A stretch of 8,339 bases of DNA from GCA-002282575 sp964646525 (GTDB lineage Bacteria; Pseudomonadota; Gammaproteobacteria; Thiomicrospirales; Thiomicrospiraceae), in the NCBI GenBank assembly GCA_964646525.1, contig CAZYER010000054.1, positions 1 through 8,339 on the forward strand, given 5' to 3'. Below, in pieces: positions 1 through 6,101 of this stretch. Below the pieces are notes generated by a model. It saw only the letters and a list, made by a program, of their open reading frames with translations, was not told the DNA's origin and searched no databases. Every line of letters begins with the position of its first letter. The stretch's first letter is position 1. The translations under genes and the position numbers were made by a program.

Positions 1-1
1 G

Positions 2-67
2 GGCATAACTAAATCCTTTAATACGTCTGACGAGAATCGTGGTAAACTTTGGGAAAATATAACATGA
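2..67 (+). other. Possible 3' end of an upstream gene (ambiguous)
   Basis: A plus-strand frame is open from the window edge to a TGA at 65-67 and would give a 21-residue polar C-terminal tail containing SDENRGKLWEN. It could be the end of a gene lying to the left. The competing reading is a divergent gene: on the minus strand an ATG (complement of 4-6) is preceded by the good ribosome-binding sequence AAAGGA (complement of 14-19) at 7 nt spacing, and would run off the left edge after two codons. Too little of either is visible to choose. The rest of the gap before the gene at 102 is AT-rich. It contains two -10-like hexamers, TATAAC at 58-63 and CATAAT at 69-74, but no convincing -35 box. Confidence 0.25.
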
Positions 68-101
68 TCATAATAGAAATACCCAGAATAGAAAAATACT
101 C

Positions 102-953
102 ATGAAAAAAACCGTGCAAGTCATATGGCTCTGTCTGCTTGGCTGCTTAAGTTTTGCCAGTGCAGCACAAGAGCGAGTTTACACCGTTGGTGTGGCCAAT
201 TTTCAAGCTAATTTAAGTATGGCCGCTCAGTTAAATCCCATTTTGAAGTGGGTAGGTCAGCGTGCGGGCGTTGAATTGGTCATGAAATCGGGTTATAACT
301 TCGACGATATGCAACGCCACCTTGCGCGTGGTGAATATGATTTTTATATCGGCTTTCCTTCATTGCAATCAATGATCCGACAACCACTGGATTATAAGGT
401 TATTGCCGCCCTTGAAGGGCAGGCAATCAGTGCCATTATTGTGCAGTTTCATTCTCCCTATCAAACCTTAGCCGACTTGAATGGACGCGAAGTTGCCATG
501 GGTAGCCACGGTATTTTTATTGCTAATGTGGTGCCAATGTCATTACTTATTGCTGAGGGTGTTCGGGTTAAACCACTAGCGGTTGGTAATCAAGAATCGC
601 TTGTTACCGAGTTCAAACTGGGTAAGTACCAAGCGGTAGCCGTCAATTTAGGTGGTTTTAAACGTATTATGGGTAAAAATAACCACCCTTATCGTATTCT
701 GTGGCAGTCTTCTCCTATGATGAATTATCCACTGGCGGTACGAGCCAGTGTGGTACCAGATGACGTGGTGAAGCGCGTACAACAAGCCTTTATTGATATG
801 GCGCAGGATGCAGAAGGTCAGGCAATATTGGAGCGCAGCAATCAGCGTCCTGGCATTCAATGGAAAGGTTGGAAGGCCGCATCAGAGCAAGATTATCAGT
901 TTGCCATAGAAAGTTACCAGCGCTTGAGTGCGGTTAAAACAATGGAGCCTTAA
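102..953 (+). CDS. PhnD-like periplasmic substrate-binding protein
   Basis: This is a 283-residue secreted binding protein of the phosphate/phosphite/phosphonate (PhnD-like) ABC-transporter periplasmic family. A signal peptide is visible: MKK, a hydrophobic core at about residues 7-18, and a type I cleavage site after ASA (19-21). LLGC at 12-15 resembles a lipobox, so a lipoprotein is a weaker alternative. The mature protein starts like the family (YTVGVANF), continues through a GEYDFYIGFPSLQSM segment (78-91) and a DLNGREVAMGSHG segment (125-137), and shows the two-lobe pattern of short strands and helices. No permease or ATPase gene is next to it. Instead the next gene, 3 nt downstream, encodes a membrane c-di-GMP enzyme, so a sensory role as its periplasmic partner is inferred. 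The ligand cannot be told from the sequence. The start has no clear ribosome-binding site, but it is the only start that retains the signal peptide. Confidence 0.85.
   Translation: MKKTVQVIWLCLLGCLSFASAAQERVYTVGVANFQANLSMAAQLNPILKWVGQRAGVELVMKSGYNFDDMQRHLARGEYDFYIGFPSLQSMIRQPLDYKVIAALEGQAISAIIVQFHSPYQTLADLNGREVAMGSHGIFIANVVPMSLLIAEGVRVKPLAVGNQESLVTEFKLGKYQAVAVNLGGFKRIMGKNNHPYRILWQSSPMMNYPLAVRASVVPDDVVKRVQQAFIDMAQDAEGQAILERSNQRPGIQWKGWKAASEQDYQFAIESYQRLSAVKTMEP
944..947 (+). promoter_or_regulatory. Ribosome-binding site inside the preceding gene
   Basis: GGAG lies 9 nt before the ATG at 957, within the last codons of the binding-protein gene. This supports the 957 start and suggests that the two proteins are translated in a coupled manner. 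Confidence 0.6.
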
Positions 954-956
954 TTT

Positions 957-3335
957 ATGGGGTTAAAAACACGTTTATATGTATTTTTGAGTGCTTTGCT
1001 GTTGGTGATTATTGTCACAAGCTTTTCGCTATTGGTGTGGTTAGCGCGCGGTTATGTGGCTCAAGATACGGAAAAGCGTATCAGTGAAGTGGCGGATTTG
1101 ATTACGCAGGATATTGTCATTGCCAATATTACTGATGATTATGCGCGTCTGGATCAGCGATTTCAGCGTTACGTTAAGCAGAGCTTCATTGAACACATTT
1201 ACTGGAGCACGGATGGGCAAAAACCCCTAGAAGCTCAAGCAAACGTTCCTTTGGCAGTGCCTGATTGGTTTAAGGCGCTATTTTCCCATGCAGAACTGAG
1301 TGTCAGTCAGCAAGTAGATTGGTTTGGTAAAAATTATGGCGAGCTGCGCATAGAGGGAGATAGTAACGCAACCATTAATAATCTCTGGTATTTAATGTTG
1401 TACTGGCTATTGTTGTTGGCAGGGGTAGTGACCATTTTGGTGTTCATTATTGAAATAATGACTCGCCCGATCATTAATCAAATTGAATCACTTTCAGATG
1501 ACGCTAAACGTATCGGTTCAGGCAGTTTGAATGATCCCATCCGAATCGGCGGTAGTGCTGAGGTATTGCAACTTTCTCTGTCAATGGAGCAAATGCGAGC
1601 GGCGCTACAGGACAATCGAGCGCGTCAGCAGGAACAACAACAGGCATTGCGTCAGGTAGGTGACGAAAATGAGCGGCGCTTAATTTGGTTAAAAAATTTA
1701 TTAAATACCTTGCCTTTGGCAGTGTTGTTAGAAGATGCCAATGCCAAGGTAGTTTTTTCGAATCAACTCTATTGTGATTTTTTCAAAATTGCCTTAACGC
1801 CTAAACAGCTGGTCGGTCATCGAGGTGAAACCTTGATGATGGACACGCGTTTGCTCTTTGCCGACCCTACAGAGTTTATGCGACAGGTGCAGTCAGCGGC
1901 AGCCCTGTCACAAGCGTCGCATCGCCAATTGTTTGCTATGCAAGATGGGCGTTGGTTGTTACAAGATGTGATTCCCATGCGCGATGAACGATCAGGCGTT
2001 TTTGTCGGTCGCTTGTGGCTCTATCAAGATGTGACAGAGAATCATCAATTAGAGCAGCGCTTGCGCTGGCAAGCGAATCACGATGCCTTAACGGGTTTGT
2101 TAAGCCGGACGGCTTTTGAGCAGAGACTGGCTGAGTTACCTAAACATTCGCTACATGCTTACGCACTGCTCTATATTGATCTAGACCAATTTAAGCTCAT
2201 TAATGATACATCGGGGCATATGGCTGGCGATGAACTGTTAAAACAAGTAGCACATCGCTTAGCCAGTTTGTTGCCGAAAGAGATGGTGCTGGCGCGTATG
2301 GGGGGTGACGAGTTTGCTGTTTTGATGATCGGTGATGCACAACAGGCTATGACGATTGCTGAAAGTATTCGTGCTATGTTGGCTGAATTTCACTTTATTT
2401 ATCTGGAAAGGCATTATCAAATTGGCGCCAGTATCGGTGTTGTACCCGATATTGGTTCTGAGCAAGACGCCAAAATGCTGATGGCGATGGCTGATGCCGC
2501 CTGTTATGCAGCTAAAAATGCGGGTCGAAATCATGTTTGGTTATATCAAACTACGGATGCCTATTTACGTGGACAACAAGAAGAAATGCGCATTGTCAGT
2601 GAGTTACATACCGCGCTGGAGTTTGATCGCTTCGAGTTAAATGCGCAACGAATTATTCCGTTGCAGCACGAGGGTGATCAATTGCATTTAGAAATTTTGT
2701 TACGTTGGAAAGATCAAAGCGGTCAAGCCATTGCACCTGATTTGTTTATTGGAGCGGCCGAAAGATATGGGTTAATGCACTTGATTGATCGTTGGGTGAT
2801 TAAGCATACGCTAACCTTCTTAACCGAGCATCCTAAGTTACTCGATCGTATTGCGGTGTGTGGTATCAATTTGTCGGGTGCTTCCTTTTCTCAGCCTGAC
2901 TTGGTTGATTTCGTTAAAGACTTGATTCATCGTACCCAATTTCCAGGCCATAAATTGTGTTTTGAGATTACGGAAACAGCGGCCGTTACGCAGTTAGATC
3001 AAGCGCATCAATTTATTGTTGCGCTTAAAGCCTTAGGCTGTCAGTTTGCGCTCGATGATTTTGGTTCTGGTCAATCCTCGTTCCGTTATTTAAAACAATT
3101 GCCGGTTGATTATCTTAAAATAGATGGTAGCTTTGTTAAGTCCATGTTAGCCGATAAGACTAACGAGGCTTTGGTTCGAGGCATGCAGGAGATTGCACAA
3201 GCACTAGGGATGATGACGATTGCTGAATTTGTTGAAACAGGCGATATTGCTCAGGCATTAACAGCCATTGACATTGATTATGCGCAAGGGTGGCACTTCC
3301 ATAAAGCCGAACCCATTCATAAGCTTCTTGAATAG
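957..3335 (+). CDS. Membrane HAMP-PAS-GGDEF-EAL cyclic-di-GMP enzyme
   Basis: This 792-residue inner-membrane protein is predicted to make and/or break down cyclic di-GMP. Order of parts: TM1 (about 7-30), a periplasmic domain (about 31-142), TM2 (about 143-166), HAMP (about 167-220), a Gln-rich helical linker (about 220-245), PAS (about 250-360), GGDEF (about 372-530) and EAL (about 545-792). The cyclase motif is intact (GGDEF 449-453, with DLDQF and NDTSGHMAGD upstream). The inhibitory RxxD site expected five residues before it is replaced by PKEM. In the EAL domain the signature reads EIL (579-581), but the residues known to bind metal and substrate are present: E579, R583, N638, E670, D700, D701, K721, E757 and Q777. 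Phosphodiesterase activity is therefore expected, with a GGDEF domain that may be active or may act as a GTP sensor. The periplasmic domain is the likely docking site for the binding protein encoded just upstream. The layout recalls LapD and MbaA, but unlike LapD both catalytic motifs are kept. Confidence 0.92.
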   Translation: MGLKTRLYVFLSALLLVIIVTSFSLLVWLARGYVAQDTEKRISEVADLITQDIVIANITDDYARLDQRFQRYVKQSFIEHIYWSTDGQKPLEAQANVPLAVPDWFKALFSHAELSVSQQVDWFGKNYGELRIEGDSNATINNLWYLMLYWLLLLAGVVTILVFIIEIMTRPIINQIESLSDDAKRIGSGSLNDPIRIGGSAEVLQLSLSMEQMRAALQDNRARQQEQQQALRQVGDENERRLIWLKNLLNTLPLAVLLEDANAKVVFSNQLYCDFFKIALTPKQLVGHRGETLMMDTRLLFADPTEFMRQVQSAAALSQASHRQLFAMQDGRWLLQDVIPMRDERSGVFVGRLWLYQDVTENHQLEQRLRWQANHDALTGLLSRTAFEQRLAELPKHSLHAYALLYIDLDQFKLINDTSGHMAGDELLKQVAHRLASLLPKEMVLARMGGDEFAVLMIGDAQQAMTIAESIRAMLAEFHFIYLERHYQIGASIGVVPDIGSEQDAKMLMAMADAACYAAKNAGRNHVWLYQTTDAYLRGQQEEMRIVSELHTALEFDRFELNAQRIIPLQHEGDQLHLEILLRWKDQSGQAIAPDLFIGAAERYGLMHLIDRWVIKHTLTFLTEHPKLLDRIAVCGINLSGASFSQPDLVDFVKDLIHRTQFPGHKLCFEITETAAVTQLDQAHQFIVALKALGCQFALDDFGSGQSSFRYLKQLPVDYLKIDGSFVKSMLADKTNEALVRGMQEIAQALGMMTIAEFVETGDIAQALTAIDIDYAQGWHFHKAEPIHKLLE

Positions 3336-3342
3336 CCTTTTT

Positions 3343-3349
3343 GGGAGGT
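3343..3349 (+). promoter_or_regulatory. Strong ribosome-binding site
   Basis: GGGAGGT is placed 8 nt (measured from the last G of GGGAGG) before the first of two consecutive ATG codons (3357 and 3360). The spacing favours 3357. It is the strongest Shine-Dalgarno sequence on the plus strand here, suggesting that the small metal-binding protein is made in more copies than its neighbours. Confidence 0.6.
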
Positions 3350-3356
3350 CACAGAC

Positions 3357-3638
3357 ATGATGGAATGGAAAGTCGATAACCTTAAATGCGGTGGCTGTGC
3401 TGGTCGTATTCGCCAGCAGCTATTGGACTTAACCGGAGTTACTGATGTGCAGGTGGACATTGAGCAAGGTGTGGTGCGAGTCGAAGCCGATGCTGAGCAA
3501 GCTCAAACTATCTTGGCTCGCTTAAAAAGACTAGGCTACCCGTTGAGTGGTACCACATCTGGACTGGCTGCTGTTGAAGCCGATGTGCGCTCGGTGGTGT
3601 CTTGTGCCATTGGACGCTTACAAGCCGACGAGAAATGA
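3357..3638 (+). CDS. Small HMA-domain metal-binding protein (CopZ-like)
   Basis: This 93-residue cytosolic protein has the ferredoxin-like heavy-metal-associated fold of copper chaperones. The domain covers about residues 3-62: a first strand (EWKVDNL), the metal loop with CGGC at 11-14 followed by a helix (AGRIRQQLLDL), then GVTDVQVDIEQGVVRVEA and a final KRLGYPL. The loop reads NLKCGGC, so the Met that usually comes two residues before the first Cys is Leu, and a Lys follows it. A tail of about 28 residues extends beyond the core and carries a third cysteine (C83), while typical CopZ/Atx1 proteins are about 65-75 residues. Copper is the usual cargo of the family, but the metal is not shown by sequence. 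No P1B-type ATPase or copper regulator gene is nearby. It lies 21 nt after the c-di-GMP enzyme gene, so it is probably cotranscribed with it. Confidence 0.85.
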   Translation: MMEWKVDNLKCGGCAGRIRQQLLDLTGVTDVQVDIEQGVVRVEADAEQAQTILARLKRLGYPLSGTTSGLAAVEADVRSVVSCAIGRLQADEK

Positions 3639-3697
3639 TTGGCATGACCTTTGCTGAGTTGATGTTCAGTTTAAGTTTTGGTGATGATCGTCGCTAA
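3635..3697 (+). CDS. Possible 20-residue small ORF overlapping the HMA gene stop
   Basis: An ATG at 3635 overlaps the preceding TGA stop in an ATGA arrangement and opens a 20-codon frame ending with TAA at 3695-3697. The peptide starts MIGMTFAELMF and ends FGDDRR: a hydrophobic first half followed by a charged end. The overlap is the pattern seen in translationally coupled genes, and most of the otherwise unexplained gap before motA is used. It has no ribosome-binding site of its own beyond the coupling, and I recognise no family. It could equally be a chance frame in a spacer. Confidence 0.25.
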   Translation: MIGMTFAELMFSLSFGDDRR

Positions 3698-3729
3698 CTG
3701 AATTATGTATGACATAGGCAAAATAGATT

Positions 3730-4566
3730 ATGTGGTTAAAACCCGTTGGTTTCTTAGTGTTAATGCTCGCCATTATTGGCGGCTTTGCCATTATGCAAGG
3801 TCCGCTGGGAGAGTTGTGGCATCCTTCAGAGTTAATCGTTATTTTAGGTGCAGCTCTGGCAGCCTTTTTGTTGGCGGCACCTGTCCCTGTCGTTGGGCGA
3901 ACTTTTGTTATGTCCTTGCGCTATTTTCAAAGCGATAAGGCCAATATTAAGGTTTATGGTGAATTATTAGGCTTGTTGCAAGATTTATTTAAATTGTCGA
4001 GAGCACAGGGGGTGTTGGCTCTAGATAAGCATATTTCTGATCCTGCTTCTAGTCCTGTTTTTGCAAGATACCCAGCGGTTGTTGGGCATAAAGAGCTGCT
4101 CAGTTTTGTCGTAGATTGTTTTAGTTATGTGTTAATGAATCCTCCGAAAGGCCATGAAATTGACAAGATGGCGGAAAAGCGTATTAGTTTGTGGTTTAAG
4201 TCAGCTTCTGAGGTGCCTAAGTTAACCGGTAAAGTGGGCGATTGGTTGCCGGGTTTCGGTATTATGGCGGCCATTATGGGGGTGATTTTAACCATGACGA
4301 CCGTGGGTGGGCCTGTTGAAATTACCGCGAAATTTATTGGTGCGGCATTAACGGGAACTTTTTATGGCATTTTCTTCGCTTTTGCCGTGGTTGGTCCTTT
4401 CACTCATGCGCTTGAAGTGATGTTACGTCAGGATAAAATGTTGTTTGAAATGGCAGCAGGTGCCATTACGGCCTATGCGGATGGTGTTTCTCCTAACCTC
4501 GCCATCGAAATTGGTCGTCAGCGTGTGCCGCCAGAATACCGTGATAAGTTGGTGGGTGATGCATGA
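3730..4566 (+). CDS. motA: Flagellar motor stator protein MotA
   Basis: This 278-residue inner-membrane protein forms, with MotB, the ion-driven stator that turns the flagellar motor. Four membrane segments are visible at about 5-22, 33-52, 170-192 and 203-223, with the long cytoplasmic loop between the second and third. The conserved prolines are present at P174 (GDWLPGFGI) and P223 (VVGPF), matching P173 and P222 of E. coli MotA. The loop residues that contact the rotor protein FliG align as R91 and D99, where E. coli has R90 and E98, so one is a conservative Glu-to-Asp change. Length is close to the usual 280-295 residues. The start is preceded only by a weak AGG (3716-3718), 11 nt away. 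The stop overlaps the motB start by 4 nt. No other flagellar genes are in view, which is normal because stator genes often stand apart. Confidence 0.93.
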   Translation: MWLKPVGFLVLMLAIIGGFAIMQGPLGELWHPSELIVILGAALAAFLLAAPVPVVGRTFVMSLRYFQSDKANIKVYGELLGLLQDLFKLSRAQGVLALDKHISDPASSPVFARYPAVVGHKELLSFVVDCFSYVLMNPPKGHEIDKMAEKRISLWFKSASEVPKLTGKVGDWLPGFGIMAAIMGVILTMTTVGGPVEITAKFIGAALTGTFYGIFFAFAVVGPFTHALEVMLRQDKMLFEMAAGAITAYADGVSPNLAIEIGRQRVPPEYRDKLVGDA

Positions 4567-5303
4567 GTGCTCATGACGATGATGACGAAGGCGGGTCTCA
4601 CGGGGGTTCATGGAAAATTGCCTTAGCCGACTTGATGACGGTGTTGATGGTTTTTTTTCTCGTCATGTGGTTATCTGCGATTATGGATCCTGCCGATCGT
4701 CAGGCGCTTGCCGATAGTTTTGCTAAAGAAAAATCAGAAGGGGGTACTCAGGAGAGTAGTCCTATGCCAGAGCAGAAAGGCGATGTACTCATTAATCCGA
4801 TTGAACTCAAACCGCTAACAAAATCTGAAATTGAGAGCATGATCAAAAAAATGGATGCTTCAGTGGAAGAAACGCCCGAGCACTTCGTCATTACCCTGCG
4901 TTCCGATAAGGCCTTTGAAAGTGGGCGTGCCAGTTTGCAAGAATCGGCTAAAGTTCAGCTAGAAAAAATGGCAGAAGAATTAGCGGGTCGACGCAATCAG
5001 ATGGTGATTACGGGGCACACGGATAATGTACCTATCAGAAATGTCACTTTTCCTTCAAACTGGGAGTTGTCATCAGCTCGTGCTTCATCGGTAGCGCGTT
5101 TATTTGAGGATTTTGGCGTCGATAAACAGTTTATGACGGTATCTGGGCGTGCTGATGCTGAACCGCTGGTAGCCAATGATACCAATGTAGGGCGTGCGCA
5201 AAATCGTCGAGTGGTTATCTTGTTAGATAAAAACAGTGTCCCTTTACCCGTAGAAAAACCCGCACCTAAAAGTAAAACACCATCTAAAGCAAGCGCATCC
5301 TAG
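4563..5303 (+). CDS. motB: Flagellar motor stator protein MotB
   Basis: This 246-residue partner of MotA anchors the stator to peptidoglycan and carries the ion-binding aspartate. After an unusual Asp/His/Gly-rich start (HDDDDEGGSHGG, 4-15) comes the family segment GSWKIALADLMTVLM. D23 in it corresponds to the essential D32 of E. coli MotB. The single membrane helix spans about 19-40 and ends FFLVMWL, as in proton-type MotB rather than sodium-type PomB. A short amphipathic stretch (about 42-56) is the likely plug. The C-terminal OmpA-like domain (about 106-222) shows TGHTDNVPI (150-158), NWELSSARASSV (166-177) and GRAQNRRVVI (210-219), the expected peptidoglycan-binding pattern. The protein is shorter than E. 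coli MotB (about 308) and ends in a Pro/Lys/Ser tail. The ATGA overlap with motA points to coupled translation. Confidence 0.94.
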   Translation: MSAHDDDDEGGSHGGSWKIALADLMTVLMVFFLVMWLSAIMDPADRQALADSFAKEKSEGGTQESSPMPEQKGDVLINPIELKPLTKSEIESMIKKMDASVEETPEHFVITLRSDKAFESGRASLQESAKVQLEKMAEELAGRRNQMVITGHTDNVPIRNVTFPSNWELSSARASSVARLFEDFGVDKQFMTVSGRADAEPLVANDTNVGRAQNRRVVILLDKNSVPLPVEKPAPKSKTPSKASAS

Positions 5304-5310
5304 TGGATAG

Positions 5311-5323
5311 GTCACCTAGTGAC
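5311..5323. terminator. Weak hairpin between convergent motB and moeB
   Basis: GTCAC-CTA-GTGAC forms a perfect 5-bp stem with a 3-nt loop. It lies in the short gap between the convergent motB and moeB genes, and the loop is the moeB stop codon. On the plus strand it is followed by a T-rich but interrupted stretch, so it could end motAB transcription weakly. The stem is short and the U-tract poor. CCTAGTG also occurs twice here (5299-5305 and 5315-5321). Confidence 0.2.
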
Positions 5324-6092
5324 GGTTTCGTTGTTTTCGAGCTGCGCAGACAGGGCAATCTGGGTCTTGTGTCAGTTTGAAACGACGTTGGTTCATGGTT
5401 AAGCCATCGAATAGCATCACCTCACCGATTAAGCTGGCGTTGCCTAGTAGCACCTTTAACGTTTCGAGCGCTTGCATCACGCCCAATGTACCCACGACAG
5501 GGGCAACAATCCCTTGGGCATCGCAGGTTTCGCCGCCTTGGTTGGCTTGCGGATCGAAACACAGGTAGCAGGGGGCATTGGCATCGCGTCCATCAAACAC
5601 ACTGAGTTGACCTTCCCAACGAATGGCCGCCGCAGACACCAAGGGTTTTTGCGCCATCATCGCCGCTTCATTAATCGCGGTGCGCGAAAAGCCATTATCG
5701 GTACAATCGACCACCACATCCGCTTGCTGACACAGGGCTAATAGCTGTTCTGGGCTTAAAAAGGCATTAACGGCATTAATGGTAATGTGCGGATTGACTT
5801 CGAGTAGGGTTTGTTTCGCCGATTCAACTTTACTTATACCCACCGTCGCTTCCCGATGAATGATTTGACGCTGTAAATTGCTGGATTCTACTACATCGAA
5901 ATCGACTAACGTCAGCGTACCAACCCCAGCAGCCGCTAAATATAAGCTAGCAGGTGATCCCAAGCCTCCTAAGCCAATAATCAGTGCATGACTGTTGGCA
6001 AGGGTGGTTTGTCCTTCCAAACCAATTTGACTGAGTCGGATTTGGCGGTCGTAGCGCGCGGTTAGGATTTCATTCAGCGGTTGTTGTGGCAT
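5316..6092 (-). CDS. moeB: Molybdopterin-synthase adenylyltransferase MoeB (HesA/MoeB/ThiF family)
   Basis: This 258-residue cytosolic E1-like enzyme is expected to adenylate the C-terminal Gly-Gly of a small sulfur carrier (MoaD for molybdenum cofactor, or ThiS for thiamine). Features seen: the N-terminal RYDRQIRLSQIG signature (13-24), the nucleotide loop GLGGLG (40-45), D64, R75, the CTDN segment (130-133), and two zinc CxxC pairs at C175/C178 and C246/C249. C190 lies at the position of the family's conserved cysteine, followed by GIVAPVVGTLG. There is no C-terminal rhodanese domain. MoeB and ThiF are hard to separate by sequence. The position directly behind prmC, as in other gammaproteobacteria, favours MoeB. 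The frame is open further upstream, but the start at 6092 is chosen because AGGAA (complement of 6097-6101) lies 4-5 nt before it and the family homology begins there. It begins 7 nt after the prmC stop. Confidence 0.88.
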   Translation of the reverse strand: MPQQPLNEILTARYDRQIRLSQIGLEGQTTLANSHALIIGLGGLGSPASLYLAAAGVGTLTLVDFDVVESSNLQRQIIHREATVGISKVESAKQTLLEVNPHITINAVNAFLSPEQLLALCQQADVVVDCTDNGFSRTAINEAAMMAQKPLVSAAAIRWEGQLSVFDGRDANAPCYLCFDPQANQGGETCDAQGIVAPVVGTLGVMQALETLKVLLGNASLIGEVMLFDGLTMNQRRFKLTQDPDCPVCAARKQRNRH

Positions 6093-6096
6093 AGTT

Positions 6097-6101
6097 TTCC
6101 T
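6097..6101 (-). promoter_or_regulatory. Ribosome-binding site that decides the moeB start
   Basis: AGGAA on the minus strand overlaps the prmC stop codon (TAG) and stands a few nucleotides before the ATG at 6092. It supports that start over the longer frame and indicates coupling to prmC. Confidence 0.6.

Noticed and set aside
2259..2534. A minus-strand open frame opposite the GGDEF domain
   Set aside because: It is antisense to conserved cyclase motifs and looks like a shadow of the coding strand.
3678..3706. A sigma-70-like or flagellar sigma-28 promoter before motA
   Set aside because: The only candidate hexamers (TTGGTG and AATTAT) match poorly, and no sigma-28 consensus was found.
3705..3938. 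A 77-codon open frame on the plus strand overlapping the start of motA
   Set aside because: It lies in a different frame over the clear MotA coding sequence, shows no family features and has no ribosome-binding site.
5377..5741. Plus-strand open frames opposite moeB
   Set aside because: They are antisense to a clearly coding MoeB frame, have no recognisable domains and are expected by chance.
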